Shown piece by piece: positions 25,563 to 37,035 of a DNA stretch of 64,000 nt. The notes under the pieces were generated by a model. The model made no database searches. It was not told the origin of the DNA and was given only the letters and a program-made list of their open reading frames with translations. Position 1 is the first letter of the stretch; each line of letters starts with the position of its first letter. Source of the DNA: Cucumis sativus (lineage: Eukaryota > Streptophyta > Magnoliopsida > Cucurbitales > Cucurbitaceae); assembly GCF_000004075.3 (NCBI RefSeq), contig NC_026658.2, positions 4,402,001-4,466,000 of the forward strand. The letters are read 5' to 3'. The translations under genes and the position numbers were made by a program.

Positions 25563-26937
25563 TGCAGAAAACATAAAGATCTTTATCTATGTATGGCAAA
25601 GTGCCCTAGTGGGCCATCTGTGAAGTTTTTAGTTAATGCCAGTAATTTTAACTTGTATTCAAATTTTATTACTGGGTTACTAAAATTTTATTTGATTTCT
25701 TTATTAAATGAAGTTTTCTTACTTGTCCATTTTTTTTTTGCTTTCAGTGCATACAATGGAAGAATTGAAGCTTACAGGGAACCATCTGAAAGGTTCCCGT
25801 CCAATTTTGACATTTTCATCAAATTTTGATAAAGATGTCCACTAGAAACTTCTGAAGGAAATGATTATTCAGGTACCAATGGCAAAGTTTTGTCTTTAAC
25901 AATTAATTTTTGAATGTTGAAATGATTTTTCATTCTTACTCGTGGATCAATGTATGAGGCAAATGTCAATTTCCTTGTCTTTCTTCATTAAACGCATTTT
26001 TTGCTCATTTCCTTGCTCCTTCAATCCAAAGCTAACATCGTATTGAATTGATAAAATAGTCTGCATGACTGTAGTCGAAGTAGCTTCTTTCAGTTTTTTC
26101 TTATGGAAAGAAAAATAAAAGATATTCGTAATGCACTTCTTTCATGTAATATCATGGCATAAGAATAAGGTTAATGAATACTTGTGCCCATTCTAAAATG
26201 CCAGTGCCTCACCACTATTATTCTCTTTTCATGCTGCCTTTATTAATTTCTGATTTCACATATGCATATTTACTATGTTGTGAAAAGTATGTAGATCCTT
26301 GCTGCTTCTCCAAATAATGTCATTTTTTAAAACGATTGCTATTAACTCTTGTTTTACATGACATACTTTTATCTCACCAATGTGTTTTTCTCTCAGATTT
26401 TTGGAACTCCTAAGGAGCATCGACATTCTAAACCGTACCATGATCATGTATTTGTTTTCTCTATTGTTGATGACCATATCTGGTTCCGGAATTACCAGGT
26501 ATGCTTTATTTATTTCCTACTTGCTACAGAATTTAATACTAACCATGATCATGCTTTATTTATAACCATCACTCCGTTAGCAACACCACCTGAGGAACAA
26601 TGCGTGTTTTTAGTGAAGTACGTTAAGGTATATATGGATAAATGTCAGAAGTGTCGTTCTTAAGATATGAGGCATACAATCGTCATTAGGAAAGGAATTT
26701 GGCATGGCAAAAAATTAATTGATTTGAAGAGTTTGAGATTAAGCAAATTTTGGGGAATAGTTTTTAGGAGTCCTAGTTGGGGATCTTGCTATTTTTCTTT
26801 CTTATGTCAATGATTTCATTGTTTTTCTAGTTCACTGTATACATTTCCATATAATTGATTGTTATCCTTTAAACTTACATGTTCAATTTTCCATCAACTG
26901 TTGGTATGAGAACCCACTTTATGTATCGCCAAACCAG
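25563..26937 (+). pseudogene. Broken, intron-containing fragment of ribosome-biogenesis gene BRX1
   Basis: Brx1 is a nucleolar Brix-domain protein needed for 60S subunit assembly. Four exon remnants line up with internal Brx1 sequence: 25563-25641 (CRKHKDLYLCMAKCPSGPSV and on), 25748-25872 (HTMEELKLTGNHLKGSRPIL and on), 26397-26498 (IFGTPKEHRHSKPYHDHVFV and on) and the tail of another exon at 26905-26937 (YENPLYVSPNQ). Introns with AG and GT borders are still recognisable, so this is a copy of genomic DNA, not a processed retrocopy. It is dead: TAG at 25843-25845 stands where the family has Trp (H-W-K), the segment between NYQ and YENP is missing, and neither the gene's start nor its C-terminal part is present. 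A transposon end lies about 0.6 kb to the right. Confidence 0.88.
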
Positions 26938-27501
26938 GTTAGATTGATTGTCCAACTTTTTGATCATTTGGGATTACACTTCTTCACACTATTATTTAAT
27001 GATCGTTTGCCTAATGTAGTCCTCACGTGCTTCTTTTCATTTCATGGAATCAAGTGTTGAAGTTCTTGTTTGTGTTCTGTATTTTGTTGAGACATTGATT
27101 TAGTTACTCATTGACTGTACGTATGTGTTATGGATACTTATATTCATGTTGTCTTTGTAGGTTCAACTGGAGTCGACAACTTCATGAGTTTTCTTTCAAA
27201 GAACATTTCCAGAGACGAACATTCTCGGTTGGTCGTTTATGCTTCTGCAGAAAATCTTGTTAGATGTATTCTAATGCTATTTAAAATATTTTTTGATTAA
27301 GGGCTAGTATTTCGTACATGTGGATTATTGAAACTTGTATTAAGATGTACAAATATTATAAATCGTATTATAGTGTATATATATTAAAGTGTTGGCTATT
27401 TTTTTGTACATTGGTGTGAAACTTGTATAATTTCAAATTTGTCATTCTCAGCTACATTATTGTCATTCTAATGGTTCGTGTAATGGTGGAGTTGCAATAT
27501 A

Positions 27502-27953
27502 TTTGACTGGAAAAAAATGTCGTCACTAGCAAAACAATGACATTTAATGTTATCGAAAAACTGTCACGATTGCACAATCGTTGACTAGAAAAAAATGTCG
27601 TCAGTAACTAAACAATGACATTTTTACAAAAAAAAAACTGTCGCGAAAAACATATTCATGACAATTAATACATGTCACAATAATAGAATTCGTGACAATT
27701 ATTTAACTGTAGTTAATAAAGAAATGATGATAGTTATTGAATGTCATAAAATAGATTATGACAGTTATTGAATGTCGTTGAATGTTGATTAACGACATTT
27801 ATTTCATGTCATAAAATAACCTATTGCGACAGTTTTCAAAAACTGTCGTCGAAGGCCTTTCCATGACTCCCGCTTCTATGACTGAAAATAACAGTCGCGA
27901 AATCCGTTCACGACAATAAATAACTATCGTCGTAGACCACTTTTGTACTAGTG
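27502..27953. mobile_element. CACTA (En/Spm)-type transposon terminus with subterminal repeats
   Basis: Read on the minus strand from 27953, the sequence starts CACTAGTACAAAAGTGG, the form of a CACTA-superfamily terminal inverted repeat. Inside it lie many copies of short TGTCG/CGACA and TGACAT/ATGACA words in both orientations, the usual subterminal binding-site arrays. A longer direct repeat (TTGACTGGAAAAAAATGTCG at 27502 and a near copy at 27581) marks the inner side. No transposase frame was seen. A partner end was not found: CACTAC at 24478 and CACTAG at 25134 begin correctly but lack subterminal arrays. Confidence 0.7.
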
Positions 27954-28355
27954 ACTCTTTTTCTAAAAAAGATCTCTTGAAGAAAAACAATACCATAAAT
28001 GTAAAAGTTTAGATTCATAAATAGGAATATTATTGAAATTAAAACATACGATAAAATTACCATTTATTTTAAAACACATCACAATTTAATGTGAGCAATT
28101 GATTTGCTAAAGAGACACATTCTAATTTTCTTTTTAAAAAAATCCATCCAAATCAACTTAGGTTGCCTAATTTTTCATTAAAAAATTACTTGATCTTCTC
28201 ATTGATCATTGTTGATGGCAAAATAATCCCAATAAGAAAGAAAACACTAATACAATTTCAAACATAAATAGGGACAATAACTTAAATAACTTACCTTGAT
28301 TTTCCTCTACCATGATTCATAGTTACATATGGACTTAAGGGTTTGATATATGAGA

Positions 28356-28401
28356 GAAATTAGAATAATATCCATTATGAAATTAGAATAATATCCATTA
28401 T
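28356..28401. repeat. Exact 23-bp tandem duplication
   Basis: The 23-bp unit starting GAAATTAGAATAATATCCAT occurs twice in direct tandem without mismatch at 28356-28378 and 28379-28401. Non-coding; consistent with replication slippage or end-joining repair. Confidence 0.92.
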
Positions 28402-29797
28402 GACTAGCTAGTCAAGGGAACTTGGATTATGACCTATAAAAAACAAATCACCGAAGATACGTAAATTAAGCCAAATGACCAAACTTACTTCAGACAGATC
28501 GAGGTTGGGTAACTTCTCTCGACTCATTGATTGGTTTGTTTTCTTGCGCTCCTTTGTTTTCACTTTATTGTCATTATTTCAATTTTACTCCAACAACTTG
28601 TCTTCTAAATCGGTAATTCTTAGTTCAAAAGTGGCCTAATTTATTTGTAATCATATATTTAATGCTAAACTACACAAAATCAAACAATGTACAATGACTT
28701 CAATATTGTGTCATGGCTATCTCATTATTAGAGTTTCGGAGATAAATAAATAACTAAAATCGAGTCCAAAATCACTTAGGCCATAGTACGAGTTTGTTTT
28801 AATTATATTTGCACAATAATAGAATAAAAAGGGACAAATTTTCAATATATAATCTTCGATAATTACATAAATATCACTTTCAGTGGACCAAGAGGGGTAG
28901 GTACTTCTTTCTTTATGCCAATAATGTGCTGGCTCATGGGGACGTTATTGGCACCATATGTTTTTTTTTCCTTTAAAGAAATGTAATATTTACATGCATT
29001 ATATATCACTACTTAAGTTACTTATTAGAGAAAAGCCAATAAATTTGTTAGATTACTCAATTGACGTATAATATGATACATCAAGTATACATAGTTCAAT
29101 ATTGACACATATTTGAGCTATAAATCTCGAGGTCAAATGTTTGATCCTATTAATTTTCTAATAAAAATTAATGTAGGTACTTTAATGACTAAGAGATTTG
29201 TTTGAATATTCTCAAACTCGATTCAAGGAAAATACTTACATAAAACATTTACGTTATTTCATTTAGTTGGTTTCGTGATTTGAAAAACTTTTACTATATT
29301 TATGCCCTCCATTTAGGATTGAAAGTCAATAGTTGCTAGTTGAGGTGGAAGATTTAGATTAATACCAACCCAAATTTTTTACTTACTAAAACAATCCACA
29401 CTTACATGGTAATTAATTGAGTGGTTTTACATACCTACTGTTATTTTAGTAAAGTCAAATGAAATTGATTTTTATTGAGCTAAGTATTAATATAATGATC
29501 TCAACAGTTTAGTTTAATGTCTCCGTGACTAAAATTTAAAATTAAGTTTATAAATATTTACTTCTACCCTTCAATTAGTAATAATAGTGGTTTATTTTTA
29601 AAAATTACAAGTTTTGAATGGAAAAAAGACGTTTTGTAAAAGTAGTTCTTCTATTATCATTTTTACTTTAGTTATTAAAATTGAACCTATGTTTTGTAAT
29701 CATTTAATTTTAATTTTTTTTTTATGAAATTTGAGTTTTTCTTTTCTTTTTTTAATGCTCTCACAAATTTAGTATAAAATTCAATATAGCTTTTAAA

Positions 29798-29867
29798 AAT
29801 AATTAGACATTGCATAAAAAAAACAACGTTACTAATAATTAGACATTGCATAAAAAAACAACGTTAC
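29798..29867. repeat. About 36-bp tandem duplication
   Basis: A unit starting AATAATTAGACATTGCATAA and ending ACAACGTTAC occurs twice in direct tandem, differing only in the length of an A run and one base at the join. Non-coding. Confidence 0.9.
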
Positions 29868-31032
29868 GAAATAGAAAAAAACAAACGGAACTTTTAGAAT
29901 AAAAAAAAAACTAAAGTTAAAGGCTTCATTTCATTCTTCAAAATTAATCTAACAAACACAACTAATACATCTAGTAAAAAAAAGAAACACAATATTTTTA
30001 AATTTTACTAAGTTCAACATATTAACTGAAATGAATAGGTCAAATACTCAAAACATCAAAAAATGAGTGAAAGAAGATTTTAACTAATTCAACCGGCTAA
30101 ACTTATTAACTCTAAAATCATGAACTGATTCAACGCCGGAAACCTGTTGGAATTGAGTAAGAAATATATTTGTATTATAGGGGGAAGTGAAAGTGTTAAT
30201 TTAAATAATATCCACAATACATCATATGATCATATGATATGATATGATATTGATATTTGTTTTATGGTATGCTTTTCCATTAAAGGCGCCGTGGTTTACG
30301 CGCATCAATTGTTATGTAATTGTGATTATCACATGACATGACCACATGATTATAATCCAATTCTTTCCTATTTTTAATTTTTTTAAAAAAATACAAATTT
30401 GTTTTTATTATATATTAAAAGAAAAAAAGCCGATGCCGACACGTGTAGGTCCAGGAAATAAATAAGAACAAATAATGGCATCCATTTTGATGTAAGGGAC
30501 CGAGCAAGTGGTAAAGTGATGGGAAGAAAATTACAAGAGAGCACATGGGCTGTATAGGCTGTAGCATTACGTCTCTTCATTTTAATTTCTTAATTACACA
30601 AATTCAGGGGTAGGCTTCCTTTGAAAATTACGTTACATAGACTCTTCACTCTATGATTTTAATTTTATTAAATCAGAATAATTAAAAATAGAGAGAGAAT
30701 ATAATTAAATGGGAAAATAAAGAAAATGAGGACCATATTCATGTGAGGCGTGAGAAGAGGAAGTGCAATGTATGTATGTGTATTTCCTCACCCAGCATGG
30801 GATTAAATAAATTTTTTTTGAAATTGTAAAAAATTACTTCTAAAAAAGAACTTTGAAGACTAGAATGGACCAAATATATTTATTTTTAAAAATTCCGAAA
30901 TTGAAAAGATAAAATTTCAAGAATTAATAATCGTTGTTATTCTCTAAGACTCATGTAATAAAAAATAGTCTTCCTTGTTTTTTGTTAAAGCCAAACAAAG
31001 AGTAGTATTTAAATAGTTAGAAGCATATATCC

Positions 31033-31038
31033 TATAAA
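31033..31038 (+). promoter_or_regulatory. TATA box for the 107-aa MGNC gene
   Basis: CCTATAAATCCCC sits about 122 bp upstream of the ATG at 31160. It is followed by a C/T-rich tract (TTCTCTCTTTC) typical of plant core promoters and leaders. Position and context support it; not experimentally shown. Confidence 0.6.
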
Positions 31039-31159
31039 TCCCCTCGTTTCCCTTCTCTCTTTCTTTTCTTTTCTCACCTCAGTCACATTCTCAACTCCAA
31101 ATTCTCCGGCCAACAACCGACGACGGGGGTAGCGATATCATAGTGTTCTGCTGGTATCA

Positions 31160-31483
31160 ATGGGCAATTGTGTTGAAGTATTGTCGAGGCAGCGAGAAGA
31201 AGACGGGACGACGACGACGACGTCAACGAGGGAGATGGAAGAGAGAGAAAAGAAAGGAGGAATGAGAATAAAAGTAGTGTTGAGAAAAGAAGAACTGGAA
31301 TGGCTAACGGAGCAAATTAAGGAGAAAGGAGGGAAATGTTTAGAAGAATTGTTGGAAGAAATAGAAAGAGGAAGAAGAGAAAAAACAGTCATGAATTGTA
31401 GTATTCAATACAATGTTTCTTGGAAACCTTCTTTGGAAAGTATTATGGAATGTCCAGAAATTCCCGATCACATGTTCAGATAG
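31160..31483 (+). CDS. Small intronless plant protein starting MGNC, C-terminal WKPSLESI motif (107 aa)
   Basis: Function unknown. The protein starts MGNC, a possible N-myristoylation/palmitoylation signal that would tether it to membranes. A Glu/Thr-rich variable part (about 8-33) follows, then a charged, helix-prone conserved segment (MRIKVVLRKEELEWLTEQIK, about 35-54, then a Leu/Glu-rich helix to about 72). It ends in WKPSLESIMECPEIPDHMFR. This layout is shared by a family of small plant proteins with DUF4228/PADRE-like features, some induced by stress. The full DUF4228 length is not present, so membership should be taken as likely, not certain. The start is the first ATG after the leader, with a TATA box in place. 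Purine-rich codons dominate, unlike the flanking AT-rich DNA. Confidence 0.85.
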   Translation: MGNCVEVLSRQREEDGTTTTTSTREMEEREKKGGMRIKVVLRKEELEWLTEQIKEKGGKCLEELLEEIERGRREKTVMNCSIQYNVSWKPSLESIMECPEIPDHMFR

Positions 31484-34400
31484 CTAGAAACAGCAACTCT
31501 AGTTGGTAATTAAATCAATTGAAATACATATATATTATTGTTTTGGAGATGAAGGTGTTTCTTTTTCATCCACCTCACTCGTCTCTTTCTCTGTTACCTT
31601 TCTCTTATCAAGTAGATTCTTTTTCTAAGCCAGGTCTGTAATTATACACTACGTTCTAATTGGAGACCTCCTTTTCAGCTTCTTATGTTTAAGCCTCTCA
31701 ACTTTTATGGCAAATTATTGTAAATATAACTTAATTATTGAAAAATATTTAGCAAAATTTTAGTACTAATATATATAATTTTATTCATTACCTTATATTT
31801 AATCATTGCATCTAACTTAAAAATTCTAAAAAATTAACAAAATGTACAAAACATTTAGAATAATTATAACGAGTAGCACTATTTTTAAAAAATTGTAAAC
31901 ATAACAAAATGTATCAATAATAAACTTCTATCGATAATAAACTTTTATGGTTTGTTAATGATATACTAATATTTATCTATCAAGATGTTACTAATAAATT
32001 TTTACAGATTTTACTATATTTGTATTTTTTTAAATATTGTTATATAATTATTTATTATTTAAACATAATTATGTATTTGCAACTATTCTAACAAAATTTA
32101 ATATTAGAATTTTTGGTGGGTCAAATTTTTTAACTCTATAAAATGTAAACACTTTGTTAGTTTTTTTATTATTTTTGAAATAGCTTCATCTTAATTTATT
32201 TTCATTTGTGAACTAGTTGTTTGAATATTTATTATTAAAATTTAGGGTAAATACCCATTTATATACTCTTAAATTGTATGGATGTTATATGTGTTAAAAT
32301 TTTGTTGTATTAAATGCTTGTTGGAAGTTTTTGATTTATTAGGCTCGCTGCTATAGACTTTTCCCCCCTTTATTTGAGGGTTTACCCCACGATTATTGGA
32401 CTTTCTTTGTGGTTTTTCCCATCCATAAATGCTATAAATATGGTCTATTTGCACTAATTAATGAGCAACTCCTCCACCACCCCATGACCTACTTACGTAT
32501 ATAGTAGGTCAACAATACTAAAGATGCACAATAAATATATTAATCAATACCTACTGTTATATGTCACACTTCAATATATTTTATATAAGCTATACGTAAA
32601 TAATCTATCTAGACTTAGAGTATTCTACTAATATAGAGATAATATTAACATGAACATTATAGTGATTGTGTAGCTCAACATTCACATAGACTTTGATTAT
32701 ATTAATCTTGAGGACTTTTGTTGTTGTTAGAAAAATAGAGATGTACATGAACAAGCTTACTCATATGTGATTAATGACGATGTACGTACTCTTGTTCCAT
32801 GTATTTAATAACTGCGAGTTGAGAGAACATATATTTACATTTGAGATGGAAATTGATGTGTTTTATCTATTGAAATATGTTTGAATTAAACATAGTTAAC
32901 ATCGTGATGATTAAAAAATAAAAGATACCATGTGTTTGATAATATATAAGAATTAAAGGATAACTAGATTCCTTTATATTCACGGTACAACAATTGACCT
33001 AAATGTAGGTCGTTATTGATGCTTTAATTTGTTCTATAAGTATAATATAATATGACATAGTAAAGATCTAAAAGAGAAAAAAATATGGTATAGAACTTTT
33101 TTTCTAGTGTCAATTTCTTTTCAACTCAAAGTTTATACAACTCAAATGTGGAGTACTTCCAAATTATTTTGATTATTATCAAAATAATTTCTTTACACGT
33201 AATTATTTATACGTGTGTATGTATATATGAGTTGGTGCATGAACCTTGCACGAATATAAATCTCTCGACTTAAGTGATCAAACTTAAAACTTAAGTAGAG
33301 TTTAACTTTTTCCTTCCCATAAGGGTATTTTTTATTTAGTAACTCTCAATATATTTATAATTTTTATAATTAACAAAATTATAATTTTGAGATAAACACA
33401 TATCTATCTATTAAAAAATAGATTAAACTTTTACTAGTATCGTGAAAAGTATAAATTTAACCCGTGAATCCACTAAAACATTTATTTATGTTTGCCGAAA
33501 ACATAGATTGTATTATGTGTACTAACCAAAGACTAAATTAAAAATAAATAAATTAGGCACTTTTAAAAATATATTTTGTAAAAACGAAGTTTTTCTTTTC
33601 CTTTTTAAAAGATAATTTTTTTATTAAACTGTGTAAACAATGAATCAGTTCTCGAAATTTTCAATGATAAAATAAAAGATTATAATTTGATTGCTTAGTT
33701 AAATTAGAGAAAAAGGAAACGACAAGAAGATTTCACGAGATTGCTTTATAGACGAAAGCGATGTGGGAAATTTTAATTAATCAATTAATTAATTTAATTT
33801 AATTTATTGTTAAAGACCAAACCAAATCAAATAATTTTTAGATTAAGAAATGAAATAAAATCTTTGGGTTTCATTGATGCATATCTTTTCAACTGTTTCT
33901 TACCTTTTTGAAAGGCTATCAGCAGAATCATCCCATTCCCATCCTTCGCATTCATTCATTTCTTTACTCCCAAATTATTTGATCACAAATCCATTTCATT
34001 AGTTATAACTTTATAACCACAAAATAAACAAATCATAATTCAAAGCTGCTTTTCTCTTTATTCAATTTCTTTAAAGCAAGATTATTATATATACAATCCA
34101 AACAAGTTTTGTATGCTTCTTGAAAAAAATATGTCGAGAAAACCATAAAAACTTTTCAAAAATAAAATTAGGAAGATAAGATTTAATTTGTAAACTCTTT
34201 TAAAAATAAGGATTGAGAAAGATTAATCGTATGAATAATTTTATTATGACTAGACGATTTGATAAAATGTATAAGAGGGAAAGATGTTGGAATAGTACGT
34301 GTATAAACCAAACCAATAAATGAAAAACATATGTAATAATTTCACAAAAATACTGTTGGAAGTTTGATTAAGTTAGTAAAGGGTTGATTAATAAATGAAT

Positions 34401-36485
34401 TAAATTCCTTGGTTTGGAATTATTAAATGAAGAACTCAACTGCCGTTGCCAAATCCATGTGTGTTTGACTGCAAATAAAGCAAAAATGTTCCTTTTTCTT
34501 CTTCTTAAATTAAAATATAAATAACATAAAGTTTGATCCTTTTTACATCTTGATTCTACTTTATTAGACAATTCAAAGGCTATCTTTAATTTCTAGAATG
34601 TTACCTAATAATGTTGTCTTCTAAATTCAAGCATGTGCTCTCTAATTTCTTGTATGGAATTTTATAATATCATGGGATCCAATAAATTTAGAAATTTATA
34701 CACATGAAGAATTCACGTGTTACATGTTTTTATTTGTTAATATATATTTAATGTTACAATGTAAGTTTAGTGTAGTTACTCTTAATCTAGTGTCAATAGG
34801 TTTTTAATTTATACAACATTTTCAATAATTTTATAGACATATCACACACCAAATTATTAAGAGTTTAGGTATATATTACTGTAGGTGAATTTGGTTACGA
34901 TGAAAAATAAATAAAAGATCGTAGAAAAAAGTAAGGTAAGATAAGATCTTATCATAACTTATTAGGATAAGAAAATATTCATTTCATCTTTGTCCTATAA
35001 GAAAAATAAACGGTAAACTTTATCTCATTCTCCTTATAAGTACATCGTATTTATAACTTCATATGTGGCATCTTAATATGAGAGACGAGATCTTAAAACT
35101 TTCCATTACTCTTTTACTCTATAATTATCTGGTTGAAATTAGGTAATTGAGTCTTTTTTTCCTTTGTTTTGTAGCTTCTTTCTTTTTCAAATTACAAATT
35201 TATCGTTGATAGCACGTGGAAGTAATGTGCATTTTTTTCTTATCAAATATTGGTATCAACAACCATTAAACATAAAATTCAATTTTTTTAATTTCATCTA
35301 AAACAGTGGGAATTTTATTATTATTATTATTGTAGTGAGATATAGAAATTTATATTGTGAATATTGACGGATGGAAGTAGTAAAATGAAAATAAATAAGT
35401 TGGCCATATTCTATAAAGTATTATATATTGGATAAAATCCTAATTGGGCTTTCTCGAAACTCTATGACCAAGAGGGCTTCCTCAACGCTGCCCTCTTTCG
35501 GCTTTTCATCCCGGCCTATTATAATAATATTATTATTATTATTATAAAAAGCTATTGTAAATAACCAAACTAATTAAAATATTTATAAAATATAAAAAAT
35601 ATTTCAAATTCTTGATCAATTTATCAACAATAGAATATGAAAATATGTTGTGAACTTTGGTCTGATGGAAAATCCAATATGATTTTAGTACTTTTTTTTA
35701 AAAATTATTGACTGTAAATTATCAGAAAAATACAAAAAAAAACTTTCGTAGATTTTATTTCTCAGAATTTTAGACCTTCAACATCTTTTTTTCTTTTCCA
35801 GTAGAGATGTAGATGTTGAGATATATATATATATTTCATTTCTAGTCTGTGCATTTTATTTTCTTTACAAATTTAATAATATCTATCGAGAAGACGATAA
35901 TCTTTATCAATATAGATGTGGTCACTTTAAGAGAATATTTAACAAAATTATAATGAATTTGTAATAAGTTTTTAAATAAATACACTCTTTTTAACAAAGT
36001 TAAAAAATTAACAACAGTACAACAGTAATAAAATAAAAAAAATATAAAAAATGATATCCAACTTAAATTAATGTTTCAATCTTAGTATTTCCTCTAATTT
36101 ACTCATAATATTTTTTTTAAAAAGTAAGTGTATAGATATGTATAATTTATAAACTCATTTTAAGAAAATAAAGTTTTACATAGACAGTGCAAAAAATAAG
36201 TTTTTTGGATGTTCAAATTAGTCTTTGCCCAAAATCTATTACTATGAAAAAAAGAATAGATATGTTATTGTTTTTATAGTTTATTGGAATGCCATATAAA
36301 GTTAACTTACAAAATTTATAATTCGAAGATATAATTTCTACAAAATTTGGACAGAGCAATATCATATAATTTACAACCCCATATTAAAGCAAAATTCAAA
36401 AAATAAAAAATATAATTCCAGAAATATCTGGAACTTCTCTTTAAGAAGTTGAGGAAGGAAGAAGAAGAAAAAGAGGGGAAAAATT
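31484..36485. other. AT-rich intergenic stretch with a MITE relic
   Basis: No gene recognised. The first few hundred bases should be the 3'UTR of the MGNC gene. A diverged MITE-like element lies at 31840-32092. Around 35450-35516 a short GC-richer block (with CCCTCTTTCGGC and ATCCCGGCC) precedes an ATAATAATATTATTAT inverted run; it may be a mobile-element scrap. The rest is A/T runs and unconvincing short frames. Confidence 0.5.
31840..32092. mobile_element. Diverged relative of the MITE at 9296-9587
   Basis: Left arm 31873-31916 (GTAGCACTATTTTTAAAAAA and on) and right arm 32008-32047 (GATTTTACTATATTTGTATT and on) are imperfect reverse complements. Both match the arms of the element in the OXA1 intron. 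The right end GTATTTGCAACTATTCTAAC mirrors the TTGCAACTATCCCTAAC end of that copy, and the centre again has CTTCTATCGATAATAAACTT-type words. Older and more degraded; no coding capacity. Confidence 0.55.
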
Positions 36486-36914
36486 TCAATTCGCCACCAA
36501 AGATGAACGAACTCTAGTTGGAGGAATCCTCATGAGTTCAGAAGCCACATCTCCGAATTCAAGAACGCCACCATTGGAGCACCTCGAAAGCATTCGATTC
36601 GCTTCTTGTTTCGTCAATTTCACCGTAATTCTCACTACTTTCTTCTCTGTTTCAACCTCCAACTCCTCCTCCTCTCTGTCGGTACTAATGGCGATTATCA
36701 CTGGTTCCGTATCAGCAAATCTCACTCTCTTCTTCACTTTCTTGATCTCCTCCGGCTGGTGCTGTGGTGAGGACGATGACGAGGGTGGTGAGTGGTTCTT
36801 CTTGGTGAGATTGTCTCTGTATACGTAAGCCGTCTTCTTCGTTCGTTTGCAGCGGCTACTGATTTCAACAGCCTGTAGCTTTTTGTTCAAGCTTGAAATC
36901 AAGTTACTGATCAT
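36486..36914 (-). CDS. Small intronless plant protein with VRITVKLTKQEA motif (142 aa)
   Basis: Function unknown. Residues 1-45 are basic and may be disordered, followed by a Ser-rich/Gln stretch (about 42-54) and a basic VKKRVRFAD element (about 60-68) resembling phosphatase-docking RVxF sites. An acidic EEEELEVE run comes next. The conserved C-terminal part is KVVRITVKLTKQEANRMLSR, then GGVLEFGDVASELMRIP. I recognise this C-terminal pattern from a family of small uncharacterised dicot proteins (a Pfam DUF, possibly DUF7890), but cannot confirm the number. The R-I-x-V-x-L-x-K-x-E core resembles part of the MGNC protein at 31160, so the two may be distant relatives. A TATA box and GA-rich leader lie upstream. 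The antisense 98-codon frame is a shadow. Confidence 0.85.
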   Translation of the reverse strand: MISNLISSLNKKLQAVEISSRCKRTKKTAYVYRDNLTKKNHSPPSSSSSPQHQPEEIKKVKKRVRFADTEPVIIAISTDREEEELEVETEKKVVRITVKLTKQEANRMLSRCSNGGVLEFGDVASELMRIPPTRVRSSLVAN

Positions 36915-36949
36915 GATTTTTTGTTTTATCTTTTTCTTCTTCTCAGATC

Positions 36950-36975
36950 TAATAGAGAGAGAGAGAGAGATAGAG
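36950..36975. repeat. GA microsatellite in the leader of the 142-aa protein gene
   Basis: A GAGAGAGAGAGAGAGA run, continued by GATAGAGAG, lies between the TATA box and the minus-strand ATG at 36914. On the sense strand it reads as CT repeats, a common feature of plant 5'UTRs. Confidence 0.85.
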
Positions 36976-37029
36976 AGGTGAGGTTATGGAGGGAGATTGT
37001 GTGAGGGAAACAGAGAGCGAAACAGAGAA

Positions 37030-37035
37030 TTTATA
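37030..37035 (-). promoter_or_regulatory. TATA box for the 142-aa protein gene
   Basis: On the minus strand, CTATAAATTCTCTG lies about 116 bp upstream of the ATG at 36914, followed by a CT-rich leader. Supported by position and composition only. Confidence 0.6.

Larger units (their letters stand above)
27954..31032. other. AT-rich intergenic stretch with small tandem repeats
   Basis: No gene recognised. It contains the exact 23-bp tandem duplication at 28356-28401, the 36-bp one at 29798-29867 and an ATATG-rich palindromic run at about 30221-30250. The right part is the presumed promoter region of the small gene at 31160, with an ACACGTGT (G-box/ABRE-like) site near 30439. Confidence 0.5.

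Noticed and set aside
27522..27545. CACTAGCAAAACAATGACATT as the left end of a small CACTA MITE
   Set aside because: The near copy at 27581-27623 has CAGTAACT at the same place, so this is part of a subterminal direct repeat, not an end.
36532..36828. Plus-strand 98-codon frame
   Set aside because: Antisense shadow of the 142-aa protein gene on the minus strand.
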